Origin: Mesorhizobium sp. WSM3626
GTDB taxonomy: Bacteria > Pseudomonadota > Alphaproteobacteria > Rhizobiales > Rhizobiaceae
Length of the DNA stretch: 64,000 nt
Assembly: GCF_000513935.1 (NCBI RefSeq)
Contig: NZ_AZUY01000016.1
Span: forward strand, 1-64,000
Direction: 5' to 3'
A model generated the notes under the pieces. It did not search any database. It saw only the letters and a list, made by a program, of their open reading frames with translations, and was not told the origin of the DNA. Positions 44,031 to 53,568 of the stretch are shown here, one piece after another; position 1 is the first letter of the stretch; each line of letters opens with the position of its first letter. The position numbers and the translations under genes were made by a program.

Positions 44031-44867
44031 CTAGACCGTCGCCGGGTCGAGCGCCGGCTGGCCCTTGCGGCGCGCGACGATCGCCTCGAAATCCGCGGTC
44101 TGGAAGGCGTCGCGCAAGGCATCGAAGGACGGCAGCACGAAATAGGCGCGCTGGAATTTGTCGATCTCGTAGCCGGTGCGCATCACCGTCTCGAGATCGA
44201 ACGGCACATGGTGGGCGTCCTTGCTCTCGACCGCGAACTGCAACTCTGTAAACGATGACATCAGCCCGGCGCCAAACGCCTTCAGCGGCTGGCCAGGCTC
44301 CTGCATCAGGCCGTATTCGGCCGTATACCAGTAGAGCCGGGTGATCATCTCGTCGCCGCCGAGCGCGATGATGTCGCCGGCCTTCTTGCCATACATCTGC
44401 ATGAAGTCGGCGAACACCGGCTGCGACAGCACCGGCACATGGCCGAAGAAGTCATGGAACATGTCCGGCTCGACGATGTAGTCGAGTTCCTGCCTGGTGC
44501 GCAGCCAGTTGGTGACCGGGAAGCGGCGGTTGGCGAGGTGATCGAAGAAGGGGGCGGCCGGAATGAGGCCGGGCACGGCGACGATTTCCCAGCCGGTCAG
44601 CTTGCGTAGCTTGGCGCTGACGTCCTCGAAATCGGGGATGCGATCGAGAAGGCCGAGCTTCTCGACGCCATCGAGGTAGGAGTGGTGGGCGAGCTTGCGC
44701 GTCAGCTTCGTCTGACGGTCGCACAGCGTGCGCCACACCGCCTGCTCCTCGGCCGAATAGTCATAACCCTGCGCCACGGTAAAATCGGCGCGGCATACCG
44801 AGTAGTCGCCGCGCAACCCCTGCGCCGCGCAGTCGCGGGCATATTCGGCAACGCTCATCGTCGTCAT
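44031..44867 (-). CDS. phhA: Phenylalanine 4-monooxygenase
   Basis: 278 residues, tetrahydrobiopterin- and Fe(II)-dependent aromatic amino acid hydroxylase converting Phe to Tyr. Iron ligands lie in PDMFHDFFGHVPVLSQPVFA (two His, near residue 128), with the third Glu in YWYTAEYGLMQEPGQPLKAF. The bacterial monomeric length is normal. GAGGAAAAACC precedes the ATG. It is divergent from an Lrp-type gene, a common arrangement in rhizobia. No pterin carbinolamine dehydratase gene is next to it. Confidence 0.95.
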   Translation of the reverse strand: MTTMSVAEYARDCAAQGLRGDYSVCRADFTVAQGYDYSAEEQAVWRTLCDRQTKLTRKLAHHSYLDGVEKLGLLDRIPDFEDVSAKLRKLTGWEIVAVPGLIPAAPFFDHLANRRFPVTNWLRTRQELDYIVEPDMFHDFFGHVPVLSQPVFADFMQMYGKKAGDIIALGGDEMITRLYWYTAEYGLMQEPGQPLKAFGAGLMSSFTELQFAVESKDAHHVPFDLETVMRTGYEIDKFQRAYFVLPSFDALRDAFQTADFEAIVARRKGQPALDPATV

Positions 44868-45006
44868 GGTTTTTCTCCTCGCAAATCATCAATGGCTAAC
44901 GTACGCGGAGCGTAACCGGATCTGCCGAGGCAAATCGGTTTTGATGATGGACCGCTCGCCATATTCGGGATAACATTCACTCACAATCCGCATGGGAGGA
45001 GTAAAA

Positions 45007-45483
45007 GTGCCTCAATTCGACGATTTCGAGATCAGGATGCTCGATGTCCTGCAACGCGACGGGCGCAAGCCCGTCTCCGAGCTGGCGCAGGAGATCGGCC
45101 TCTCCACGACGCCCTGCGCGCGGCGCTTCGAAGCGTTGCAGGAAGCCGGCATCATCAAGGGATTTGCCGCAATGATCAGCCGCCGCGCGGTCGGCTTGAT
45201 GGTCGAGGTGTTCATCCAGGTGCGCCTCGTCAGCCACAGCGACGGCTCGCCCGAAAGCTTCATCGCCGCGGTGCAGCGCATGGACGAGGTGTCGTCGTGC
45301 TGGACGATGACCGGCGACCACGATTTCCTGCTGCATGTCATGGTGCCGTCGGTCGACGAGCTCAACGCCTTCGTCATGCACCGGCTGATGCGGCTCGACG
45401 GCGTGCGCGACGTCCACACGCAACTGGTGCTGCAGAACATCAAGGGACCCGGCCACGTGCCGCTCGCGCATCTCAGACGCTGA
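45007..45483 (+). CDS. Lrp/AsnC family regulator, probable phhA activator
   Basis: 158 residues: HTH (FEIRMLDVLQRDGRKPVSEL, EIGLSTTPCARRFEALQEAG) and RAM domain (EVFIQVRLVSHSDGSPESFI, CWTMTGDHDFLLHVMVPSVD). The GTG at 45007 sits six bases after GGAGGAG; an ATG at 44992 would overlap that Shine-Dalgarno. It is divergent from phhA and probably controls it in response to an aromatic amino acid. It is distinct from the Lrp protein at 43518 (different recognition helices). Confidence 0.9.
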   Translation: MPQFDDFEIRMLDVLQRDGRKPVSELAQEIGLSTTPCARRFEALQEAGIIKGFAAMISRRAVGLMVEVFIQVRLVSHSDGSPESFIAAVQRMDEVSSCWTMTGDHDFLLHVMVPSVDELNAFVMHRLMRLDGVRDVHTQLVLQNIKGPGHVPLAHLRR

Positions 45484-45592
45484 TGCTATTCCTCGTTTTT
45501 GCGGAAAAGCTGCAAGCAAACTGCTGAAACGGGCCAATCGGGCGGCACTATCGCCGGCCAGCATGCGCGGACCAACTCCCTGGAGGTCCGCC

Positions 45593-47176
45593 ATGAACAT
45601 CGTCCTGATCAATCCGCCGCACACAGCCATCGGCAGCCGCGTGCCCGACGATCATTTGCCGCCGCTTGGTCTTCTGGCGATCGGCGCCCCGCTGATCGAC
45701 GCCGGCCACGAGGTGCGGCTCGTCGATGCCGAGTTCGGGCCGATGCCGCTCGCCTCGGTCGTCGCGGAAGCCCTGAAGGACTGCCCCGACTTCGTCCTGA
45801 TCGGCCATTCCGGATCGACCTCGGCGCATCCGACCGCCTCGTTGATCGCCGGGATGATCAAGACGCGCCAGCCGGCGACGATCATCCTCTACGGCGGCGT
45901 GTTCCCGACCTATCACTGGCGCGACATCCTCGCCGAAACGGACGTTTTCGACTTCATCGTGCGCGGCGAGGGCGAGGCGACCGTAGTGGCGCTGGTCGAG
46001 GCGGTGGAAATGCGCCAGCCGCCGGCAAGCGTTGCCGGCATCGCCTATCGCGACGATCTCAATCCCATCGCCACGCAAGCGGCGATGACCATCGCCGACC
46101 TCGACGCCTACCGCGTCGGTTGGGAACTGATCGACCACCGCAGATACAGTTACTGGGGCGGCAAGCGCGCCGTGGTCATGCAGTTTTCGCGCGGCTGCCC
46201 GCATCTGTGCAACTATTGCGGCCAGCGCGGTTTCTGGACCCGCTGGCGGCATCGCGACCCCGTCAAGTTCGTCAAGGAGATCGCCTGGCTGCACCGCCAG
46301 CACGGCGTCGAGCTGATCAACCTCGCCGACGAGAACCCGACCGTCTCGAAGAAGGCCTGGCGCGCTTTCCTGGAGGCGATGATCGCCGAGGACGTGCCGG
46401 TGCTGATCGTCGGTTCGACCCGCGCCGACGACATCGTGCGCGATGCCGACATGCTGCACCTCTACCGCAAGGCCGGTGTCATCCGCTGGCTGCTCGGCAT
46501 GGAGAACACCGACGAGCAGACGTTGCAATTGATCCGCAAGGGCGGCAGCACCTCGTCCGACCGCGAGGCGATAAGGCTGCTGCGAACGCACGGCATCCTG
46601 TCGATGGCGACCTGGGTGGCCGGCTTCGAGGATGAGGGATTCCGCGATCTCTGGCGCGGCTTTCGCCAGCTCATCGCTTATGACCCGGACCAGATCCAGG
46701 CGCTCTATGTGACGCCGCATCGGTGGACGCCGTTCTTCCGCATCGCTCGCGACCGCAGGGTCATCCAAAGGGACGCCCGCCTGTGGGACTACAAGCACCA
46801 GGTGCTGCACATGAGCCGGCTCAAGCCGTGGATGCTGTTCTTTTCGGTCAAGCTGATCGAACTGGCGGTGCAGTCGCGGCCGAAGGCGCTGGCGCGCATC
46901 CTGTTCCATCCCGACCCCGAGCAGCGGCATTCGATGCGCTGGTACACAAAAATGGGCCGCCGCGTCTGGTTCCGCGAAGTCTGGGGTTTTCTGGTGACAG
47001 ACCGCCGGATGAAAGGCGGCCCGACGCTCGCCGAATTCTGGGGCGCGCCGCAGGACGCCGAGGAGGAATCGATGGTCTTCCAGCGTCCGGCGAAGAGACC
47101 TGCAACGGTGCCTGCCGCCGTGCTGCATGTGGCGCCGGAGCAGCGTGCCTTTCGCATCTCGCCGCCGCCGGCCTGA
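45593..47176 (+). CDS. B12-binding radical SAM protein, BchE-like
   Basis: 527 residues. An N-terminal cobalamin-binding domain (MNIVLINPPHTAIGSRVPDD, GHSGSTSAHPTASLIAGM) is followed by a radical SAM core with the CxxxCxxC cluster in SRGCPHLCNYCGQRGFW near residue 200, then a DUF4070-like C-terminal region. This matches the anaerobic Mg-protoporphyrin monomethylester cyclase BchE. No other bacteriochlorophyll gene is nearby, so a different anaerobic or microaerobic ring-forming or methylating reaction is as likely. GGAGGTCCGCC precedes the ATG. Confidence 0.85.
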   Translation: MNIVLINPPHTAIGSRVPDDHLPPLGLLAIGAPLIDAGHEVRLVDAEFGPMPLASVVAEALKDCPDFVLIGHSGSTSAHPTASLIAGMIKTRQPATIILYGGVFPTYHWRDILAETDVFDFIVRGEGEATVVALVEAVEMRQPPASVAGIAYRDDLNPIATQAAMTIADLDAYRVGWELIDHRRYSYWGGKRAVVMQFSRGCPHLCNYCGQRGFWTRWRHRDPVKFVKEIAWLHRQHGVELINLADENPTVSKKAWRAFLEAMIAEDVPVLIVGSTRADDIVRDADMLHLYRKAGVIRWLLGMENTDEQTLQLIRKGGSTSSDREAIRLLRTHGILSMATWVAGFEDEGFRDLWRGFRQLIAYDPDQIQALYVTPHRWTPFFRIARDRRVIQRDARLWDYKHQVLHMSRLKPWMLFFSVKLIELAVQSRPKALARILFHPDPEQRHSMRWYTKMGRRVWFREVWGFLVTDRRMKGGPTLAEFWGAPQDAEEESMVFQRPAKRPATVPAAVLHVAPEQRAFRISPPPA

Positions 47177-47253
47177 CCCGTCCCGCCCTGGCCGTCAGCG
47201 GCGCACGCGCTAATTTCCAGCGATCGGACGATGGTGACCGGCAGGAGGAAGCG

Positions 47254-47712
47254 ATGGACCTTGTCACGCATAAGAAGATGAAGGGCGGCCGGCTTATGCC
47301 TTGGGGCAAAGGCGCCGTCGTGACCGGCGCCAAGGGATATGTCTTTCTTGCCGGCAATACGGGCACGGCCGAGAACTATGACCCGTCGAGCGGCAAGGGT
47401 GGCGCCGTTGGCGACGCGGCGACGCAATGGCGATCCATATTGGAGAACATCAAATCGGACCTGGAAGAACTCGGCAGTTCGCTCGAATATCTCCTCAAGA
47501 TCACACAGTACGTCAAAGGGCCGTTTCCAGACGGCGGCGCGCTGAGCTCGCCCAACTTCCGGCTGGACGTCATGGACGAATTCTTCGCCGAGCACTGCCC
47601 GAAGCACTGCAGCTACAACAATCCGCCGCCATCGGAAGTGATCGGGGTTGCAGCACTTGCGCATCCCGATCTCGTCATCGAGATCGTGGCCGTCGCCGCT
47701 CTGCCGGACTGA
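47254..47712 (+). CDS. RidA/YjgF family protein
   Basis: 152 residues, the Rid fold: AKGYVFLAGNTGTAENYDPS near residue 30, QWRSILENIKSDLEELGSSL near residue 60 and EVIGVAALAHPDLVIEIVAV at the C-terminus. True RidA deaminates reactive enamines. The key Arg of RidA (IRSGQ..C..R) region here reads NPPPSEVIGVAAL without an obvious catalytic Arg, so this may be a non-RidA Rid subgroup. AGGAGGAA precedes the ATG. Confidence 0.82.
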   Translation: MDLVTHKKMKGGRLMPWGKGAVVTGAKGYVFLAGNTGTAENYDPSSGKGGAVGDAATQWRSILENIKSDLEELGSSLEYLLKITQYVKGPFPDGGALSSPNFRLDVMDEFFAEHCPKHCSYNNPPPSEVIGVAALAHPDLVIEIVAVAALPD

Positions 47713-47738
47713 GGACGCCAGGCGCCGAAGCGCAAACG

Positions 47739-48632
47739 TCAGGGCACGATCAGTGTGCCGGCGCCGTGTTCGGTGAAAAGTTCGAGCAGCACCGAATGCG
47801 GCGTCTTGCCGTTGAGGATGACGACGCCTTCGACGCCGCGCTCGATGGCCTCGATGCAGGTCTCGACCTTTGGGATCATGCCGCCCGAGACCGTGCCGTC
47901 CTTGATCAGCGCCCTGGCCTCGGCGACCGTCAGCTCGTCGATCAGCTTCTTGTCCTTGTCGAGCACGCCCGGCACGTCGGTGAGGAACAGGAGGCGCGAG
48001 GCCTTGCAGGCACCGGCAATGGCGCCGGCGAAAGTGTCGGCGTTGATGTTGTAGGTGTGACCGTCGCGGCCGGGCGCCACCGGCGCCAGCACCGGGATCA
48101 TTTCGGAGCGTGCCAGAAGGTCGAGCAACGTACGGTCGACCTCGACCGGTTCGCCGACGAAGCCGAGATCGAGCACACGCTCGATGTTGGAATCGGGGTC
48201 GATCATGGTCTTGCGCGCCTTTTCGGCGAACACCATGTTGCCGTCCTTGCCGCACAGGCCGATCGCCCATTCGCCCTCGGCATTGATCAGCGCGACGATC
48301 TCCTTGTTGATCGACCCGGCCAGCACCATCTCGACGATCTCGACCGTCTTCTGGTCGGTGACGCGCAGGCCGCCCTCGAATTTGGATTCGATCCCCATCT
48401 TGGCCAGCATGGCGCCGATCTGCGGGCCGCCGCCATGGACGACGATCGGGTTGACGCCGGACTGCTTCAACAGGGCGATGTCGCGCGCGAAAGCCTTGCC
48501 CAGTTCGAGATCGCCCATGGCATGGCCGCCATATTTCACCACAACCGTCTTGTGCTCATAGCGCTGCATGTAGGGCAGCGCGCGCGACAAGAGGGCGGCC
48601 TGCATTTCGGCGGTGGCGGCGACGTCCGTCAT
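47739..48632 (-). CDS. argB: Acetylglutamate kinase
   Basis: 297 residues, second step of arginine synthesis (N-acetylglutamate to its 5-phosphate). Motifs: [12 protein letters not shown] near residue 31, [16 protein letters not shown] near residue 60, and [17 protein letters not shown] near residue 196; the N-terminal helix typical of Arg-inhibited kinases is present. The start [15 protein letters not shown] is the family start; upstream codons are non-conserved. Confidence 0.96.
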   Translation of the reverse strand: MTDVAATAEMQAALLSRALPYMQRYEHKTVVVKYGGHAMGDLELGKAFARDIALLKQSGVNPIVVHGGGPQIGAMLAKMGIESKFEGGLRVTDQKTVEIVEMVLAGSINKEIVALINAEGEWAIGLCGKDGNMVFAEKARKTMIDPDSNIERVLDLGFVGEPVEVDRTLLDLLARSEMIPVLAPVAPGRDGHTYNINADTFAGAIAGACKASRLLFLTDVPGVLDKDKKLIDELTVAEARALIKDGTVSGGMIPKVETCIEAIERGVEGVVILNGKTPHSVLLELFTEHGAGTLIVP

Positions 48633-48794
48633 CGGCGTGGTTCCCTGGCTTCTGGTTCTATGCATGCCGTTGTCCCAAACCGCTGGGCACTTTTGGGCGA
48701 CATGCATCAGGTGGAGACGGCGGCGTCTTAGCGGCAATTGACGCCAGCCGCAAATGGCATTGCTGTCATATTCGAGCGGTTCACGATGTCGTCA

Positions 48795-50291
48795 TTATGA
48801 CGGCACCATCAGCGGCGCCCGCCGTGTCAGCCAGCCCGAGATTTTCTCCATCTGCGCGGCGAGCGACAAAAGCGTTTCCTCGTCGCCCGGACGGCCGGCG
48901 GCCTGGATGCCGAGCGGCAGGCCGGCATCCGTGACATGGACGGGAAGCGCGATCGACGGCTGGCCGCTGACATTGTGGATCGCGGGCCAATGCGTGAACC
49001 AAAGGCTCTTGTCCATCAGCTGGCCGAACAGTGGTTTGATCTTGAGCAAGGAGGTGAGGTGAAGCTTGTCGAGCAGGTTTTCGATCAGTTCATCGGCGCT
49101 TTTGGGATCCATGGCACCGCAGGCGAGCGGCGGGTGCGCGATGATGGGCATCAGCACCGCGTCATAGCGCGCGGTCTCCTCGATCAGTTGCCGCGAGGCG
49201 GCGTGCAGCCGCTGCAGGCCGGCATAGGTCTCGCCGGCCGAGACCATTTCGCCCAACCGGCCGAGCACGCGTGTGGCGCGCTCGATGTCGCCCGTCACGG
49301 AACGGCCGACGCGCAGCGCTTCGGCCCGCAACGAGCCGGCGACGGCGGAGGCGACAGTCGTGCAGAAGTCGGCGAAGAAATCACGGCCGATGAAAGGGAG
49401 TTCGATATCCTCGACCGAATGGCCGCCTTCACGGGCGAGCGCCACGGCAATGTCGAGCGCCTTGAGCGTCTCGGCCGAAATCGGCAGGCCAAGCGGCGAC
49501 TTGCGGTACACCGCCAGCCTGAGCTTGCCGGGATCGCGCGCCGCGGCAGCGGCGAATGTGCCCTTTGGCGGCAGCGCGGCATAAGGCGCCAGCGTGTCTG
49601 GACCATGGGTGAGGTCGAGCAGCAGCGCGCAGTCGCGCACCGAACGGGTAACGGCGTGATCGACGACCATGCCGTACCAGCTTTCGCTCACCAGCGGCGA
49701 CAGCGGGACGCGGCCTCGCGAGGTCTTGAGACCCACAAGCCCGCTGCAGGCCGACGGCACGCGGATCGAGCCGCCGCCATCCGAGGCGTGCGCCACCGGC
49801 ACGACGCCGGCGGCGACCAGCGCTGCCGAACCGCCCGACGAGCCGCCGGTGGTGTGGCCGGTATTCCAGGGATTGCGGGTGATGCCGAAGGCTTTGGATT
49901 CGGTCATCAGCCGCAGCCCGTGCTCGGGCGACGTCGAGGTGACGATCGGGATCAGCCCGGCAGCGAGATAGCGCTCGGTCATCACCGAGTTGAAATCGGG
50001 CACCCAGGCCGGAATGCGGCTGCCGCCATGCGACGGCACCCCTTTGATGGCGATGCCGAGATCCTTGATGGCAAAGGGCACGCCGGCCAGCGGCAAGGAG
50101 CGGTCGATGCTCTTCGCGCGGATCCGTGCGGACTCATAGAGCGGCTCTGCCGTTGCATTGATTTCGGGGCGGGTGGCCTCGGCACGGGCGATCGCCGCCT
50201 CGGTCAACTCGATCGCCGACAGTTCGCCCCTGCGCACCAGACCGGCAAGACCGGTTGCGTCTTCTTCCCACAGGATCCGTTCGACAGACAT
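48795..50291 (-). CDS. Amidase (amidase signature family)
   Basis: 498 residues with the Ser-cisSer-Lys triad: Lys in GVPFAIKDLGIAIKG near residue 74 and serines in HTTGGSSGGSAALVAAGVVP near residue 148, plus SDGGGSIRVPSACSGLVGLK. It hydrolyses an amide or ester of unknown nature. It is not GatA, since gatB/gatC are absent and the C-terminal region differs. Alone, no partner genes. Confidence 0.9.
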   Translation of the reverse strand: MSVERILWEEDATGLAGLVRRGELSAIELTEAAIARAEATRPEINATAEPLYESARIRAKSIDRSLPLAGVPFAIKDLGIAIKGVPSHGGSRIPAWVPDFNSVMTERYLAAGLIPIVTSTSPEHGLRLMTESKAFGITRNPWNTGHTTGGSSGGSAALVAAGVVPVAHASDGGGSIRVPSACSGLVGLKTSRGRVPLSPLVSESWYGMVVDHAVTRSVRDCALLLDLTHGPDTLAPYAALPPKGTFAAAAARDPGKLRLAVYRKSPLGLPISAETLKALDIAVALAREGGHSVEDIELPFIGRDFFADFCTTVASAVAGSLRAEALRVGRSVTGDIERATRVLGRLGEMVSAGETYAGLQRLHAASRQLIEETARYDAVLMPIIAHPPLACGAMDPKSADELIENLLDKLHLTSLLKIKPLFGQLMDKSLWFTHWPAIHNVSGQPSIALPVHVTDAGLPLGIQAAGRPGDEETLLSLAAQMEKISGWLTRRAPLMVPS

Positions 50292-50396
50292 GCGCGCTCC
50301 CCCACCTCCGCCAAGCTAGCCAGCGGCGATTCCCTTGGCAATCCAGGCCGATAGTGTCTCAGTTTGGAATTTGAGCAGCGACTTTTTGTAAGTCGG

Positions 50397-50828
50397 CTAT
50401 CTTCCAGAGTTGGAACGGGGAGCAATTGCCCCCGGAACGATGTCGGTGTTCTGGGCAACCTTTATCCGCCAGCCCGATTGTTCTTCCTTCACAACCAGAA
50501 GCAGAATGCCTTCTCGTGTTCCGGCGGATGAGCCGTCCGGAGTGGATGCGCCGGTCAGGATCCATGTATAGTGCACTGATGCAAGGCCCGAGGATAATTC
50601 AACAACCGACGAGACAACACCCTCCAATCGGCTGTTACGAAACATGGTTTCATGAGTTGCGCGGTGCGCCTGTTCGATCTCGGTGCGGTTCTTCCACCAC
50701 ATGCCCACGACGTTGACGAAATTTGCGTCGTCGGCGAACAACGCTGCGAAGTCGTCCATATCATGTCTGTTCCAAGCATCGGCAAAGGCAGTGGCGGCAT
50801 CCTCAGGTTTGGCGACCACCAATCCCAT
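50397..50828 (-). CDS. SgcJ/EcaC family (SnoaL-like, DUF4440) protein
   Basis: 143 residues, NTF2-like fold: PEDAATAFADAWNRHDMDDF, AALFADDANFVNVVGMWWKN and EIEQAHRATHETMFRNSRLE are standard for the SgcJ/EcaC group. Such proteins have no settled activity; DUF4440 members bind small hydrophobics. The start MGLVVAKPE at 50828 follows GGAGATTTGTC; upstream residues are not conserved. Confidence 0.87.
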   Translation of the reverse strand: MGLVVAKPEDAATAFADAWNRHDMDDFAALFADDANFVNVVGMWWKNRTEIEQAHRATHETMFRNSRLEGVVSSVVELSSGLASVHYTWILTGASTPDGSSAGTREGILLLVVKEEQSGWRIKVAQNTDIVPGAIAPRSNSGR

Positions 50829-50973
50829 GACAAATCTCCGTTGCTTTCCGCTAAAGCGTAGCATGTCGGGGTCATCGCCTCAAATGCGATCGCCGCCTTT
50901 TGAATTTCAAACTGGGACACTGCTTCGAGGCATGGTGCGGAAGCGCGAACTTTAGGTGCATGGAATATTTCGG

Positions 50974-50991
50974 GCGTTGCAAACACAACGC
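50974..50991. promoter_or_regulatory. Inverted repeat before the ECF sigma gene
   Basis: GCGTTG-CAAACA-CAACGC is a perfect 6-bp inverted repeat 20 bases before the sigma-factor start, just after a GGAATA box (50962-50967). It may belong to an ECF-type promoter or an operator. Confidence 0.35.
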
Positions 50992-51011
50992 ATTTGCCTA
51001 ATTTGGCACGC

Positions 51012-51551
51012 ATGACGCCGCAGGACATCACCAAGCTGATCGTCCGGACTTCGATGAAGGATCGGGCCGCATTCGACCTGCTCTACCGGCAGACCAGTGC
51101 GAAACTTTTCGGCGTTTGCCTTCGTGTATTGAACGACCGGGGAGATGCGGAAGAAGCGCTGCAGGAAGTCTTCGTCAAGATTTGGACGAAGGCGGACCGT
51201 TTTGCTGTCTCCGATCTGAGCCCGATCTCCTGGCTGGTGGCAATCGCGCGCAATCATGCGATCGATCGCATCAGGGCGCGGCGCAAGCCTGCCGTCGATA
51301 TAGATGCCGCGCTCGAGGTGGCCGATCCGGCGCCGGGACCTGAAGCGATGGCGGTGGCGGGCGATGAATTCGGACGCATCCACCACTGTCTCGATGAATT
51401 GGAAACGGACCGGGCGGCGGCCGTCCGCGGTGCTTACCTCAAGGGCGAAAGCTATGCCGAACTGGCGGAACGCCACGGCGTGCCGTTGAATACGATGCGT
51501 ACCTGGCTGCGCCGCAGCCTGATGAAACTCAGGGAATGTCTGGAAAGATGA
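51012..51551 (+). CDS. ECF sigma factor
   Basis: 179 residues. Region 2: FDLLYRQTSAKLFGVCLRVL, GDAEEALQEVFVKIWTKADR and PISWLVAIARNHAIDRIRAR. Region 4: LDELETDRAAAVRGAYLKGE and LAERHGVPLNTMRTWLRRSL. It pairs with the anti-sigma gene that follows and overlaps. The ATG at 51012 is chosen; a TTG at 50994 would add six residues. Confidence 0.92.
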   Translation: MTPQDITKLIVRTSMKDRAAFDLLYRQTSAKLFGVCLRVLNDRGDAEEALQEVFVKIWTKADRFAVSDLSPISWLVAIARNHAIDRIRARRKPAVDIDAALEVADPAPGPEAMAVAGDEFGRIHHCLDELETDRAAAVRGAYLKGESYAELAERHGVPLNTMRTWLRRSLMKLRECLER

Positions 51552-52270
51552 CGCTGGCAGAGGACAACGGACCGGAACGTGGGGGCGACGACCTGTTCGC
51601 CGCCGAATACGTTCTTGGCGTTCTGTCGGCGGAAGAGCGGCAGATAGCATCCAGGCGCATCGATTCCGAAGCCGATTTTGCGCGGCTCGTCGACGATTGG
51701 GAAGTTCGCCTGTCGTCGCTGGCCGCTGCCTATCCGGAAATCGAGCCGCCGGCTTCGGTGAAGCCGGCGATCGATCGCCGGCTGTTTTCAACCACCGCCG
51801 CCGCGCCCGCCGCGCCGCGTGCCGGCCTGTGGTCCAGCCTCGCCTTCTGGCGCGGCCTTGCGGCGGCCGCTGTCGCTGCTCTGGCGCTCTACATCGCCGT
51901 CCCCTACCTCAACCCACCGGCCTCGCAGCCGCAGACGCGCCTTGTCGCCTCGCTCGCGGCCGAGGGCAGCGACGTCAAATATCTGGCGGTCTACGACGCT
52001 GCCCGCCACGATGTCGGTCTCTCTCTCGTCTCCGGCGAGCGCGCCGCCGGCAAGGACTTCGAGCTGTGGATGATCGAGGGCAAGAATGCTCCGGTCTCGA
52101 TGGGCGTCATCCCGGCCGGCCAAACCGCGCATGTGACCGTTGCGCCGGCGGTGCAGCAGAAACTCGCGCGGGGCGCCGTGCTGGCCGTCAGCCTTGAGCC
52201 TGCCGGAGGCTCGCCGACCGGCCAGCCGACCGGACCCGTCGTCGCCGCAGGCGATTTGAAGGGCATCTGA
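51548..52270 (+). CDS. Anti-sigma factor, RskA-like
   Basis: 240 residues. An N-terminal zinc-less anti-sigma segment (DDLFAAEYVLGVLSAEERQI) is followed by one transmembrane helix near residue 105 (AAAAVAALALYIAVPYL) and a periplasmic RskA domain (LAVYDAARHDVGLSLVSGER, PVSMGVIPAGQTAHVTVAPA). It should hold the ECF factor at the membrane until a periplasmic signal releases it. The ATG at 51548 overlaps the sigma stop; an ATG at 51536 adds four residues. Confidence 0.9.
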   Translation: MTLAEDNGPERGGDDLFAAEYVLGVLSAEERQIASRRIDSEADFARLVDDWEVRLSSLAAAYPEIEPPASVKPAIDRRLFSTTAAAPAAPRAGLWSSLAFWRGLAAAAVAALALYIAVPYLNPPASQPQTRLVASLAAEGSDVKYLAVYDAARHDVGLSLVSGERAAGKDFELWMIEGKNAPVSMGVIPAGQTAHVTVAPAVQQKLARGAVLAVSLEPAGGSPTGQPTGPVVAAGDLKGI

Positions 52271-52534
52271 CCGATCCCTCCGGACAGGGTTCTGCTCCCG
52301 AAGATGTGATCGGGCAGGAGATGTAACAAGGCGCTTGCCGTGGACGAAGACGCTGCAAGAGCCCTCCGTCGATCGCGTCGTCTCGCTCCCGTGATCCGCA
52401 ATCGACACGTGTGCTCCGCGCCGCCCACGGTCAACCGTGTACGGCGCGGAGTCTCGTTTTAGGGCACCGTCACCCGCTTTTGACTTTCGGGCGGCGGCAT
52501 AGTTTGGCAAAACAGACGACAGGAGGAACTGGTC

Positions 52535-53038
<504 letters not shown>

Positions 53039-53087
53039 CAAGATGGTTCTACGCTTCAAGGAAACGCAGAGCTGCCCTATTGCTGGC

Positions 53088-53336
53088 CTAGATGCTCGAG
53101 ATGAGTTGAAAGGCCAGAGTGATCGTTACGACAATCGGTAAAACCGCGCCTAGCACCATCATGGCAAGGATGCAGTGGAACCGGACAGGCTGGGTCTCTC
53201 GGGAAATGTTGCCGGTGCTTTGGCTGACAACACCGGCTGCAAACCATCCGCGCAAGTTCGCCAAACAAACACGAACCCACAATGGACAGCCGATCACACA
53301 CGCCATCAGCAAAATGGCAAGAACCCAAATCTCCAT
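53088..53336 (-). CDS. Hypothetical two-helix membrane protein in an AT-richer stretch
   Basis: 82 residues, MEIWVLAILLMACVIGCPLW (helix 1) and LAMMVLGAVLPIVVTITLAF (helix 2) around a short cytosolic loop. No family recognised. The ATG lacks a clear Shine-Dalgarno and the surrounding DNA is less GC-rich than average, so it may be recently acquired or not a gene. Confidence 0.5.
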   Translation of the reverse strand: MEIWVLAILLMACVIGCPLWVRVCLANLRGWFAAGVVSQSTGNISRETQPVRFHCILAMMVLGAVLPIVVTITLAFQLISSI

Positions 53337-53465
53337 TAAAATAAGATATCCGCAGAAGTTTTAATCATTCGTGCTGCCTGCATCCAGCTTTCACTCAATT
53401 CGAGCTTAAGGCGAGCTGCTAAATATCTAGTTTGTCTCGGAATTACGCCAGGTCCAAGCGGATAT

Positions 53466-53499
53466 AAAAAACTCCGGGCTTTGCGGCCCGGAGTTTTTT
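53466..53499. terminator. Strong bidirectional rho-independent terminator
   Basis: Six A, then CTCCGGGC, loop TTTGCG, GCCCGGAG and six T. Both strands give a U-tract after an 8-bp GC stem. It ends the efflux operon on the minus strand and blocks read-through from the plus strand. Confidence 0.9.
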
Positions 53500-53538
53500 G
53501 CGTGGTCAGAGCTTTTCGGGCGTGGACTGGAGGAGCTT

Positions 53539-53563
53539 CCCGAAACCGCTGCCCACTTTTTCG
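53539..53563. repeat. Rhizobial palindromic repeat, degraded copy
   Basis: CCCGAAACCGCTGCCCACTTTTTCG is the reverse orientation of the repeat at 34621-34669 with three or four changes; it ends six bases before the efflux-protein stop. (Written here in one stretch of more than the core; key parts are CCGAAA, CCGCT and CACTTTT.). Confidence 0.5.
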
Positions 53564-53568
53564 TTGCT

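Noticed and set aside
53364-53465. Possible RNA gene before the strong terminator
   Set aside because: No tRNA-like arms or known small-RNA features could be found; the terminator is explained by the efflux operon.
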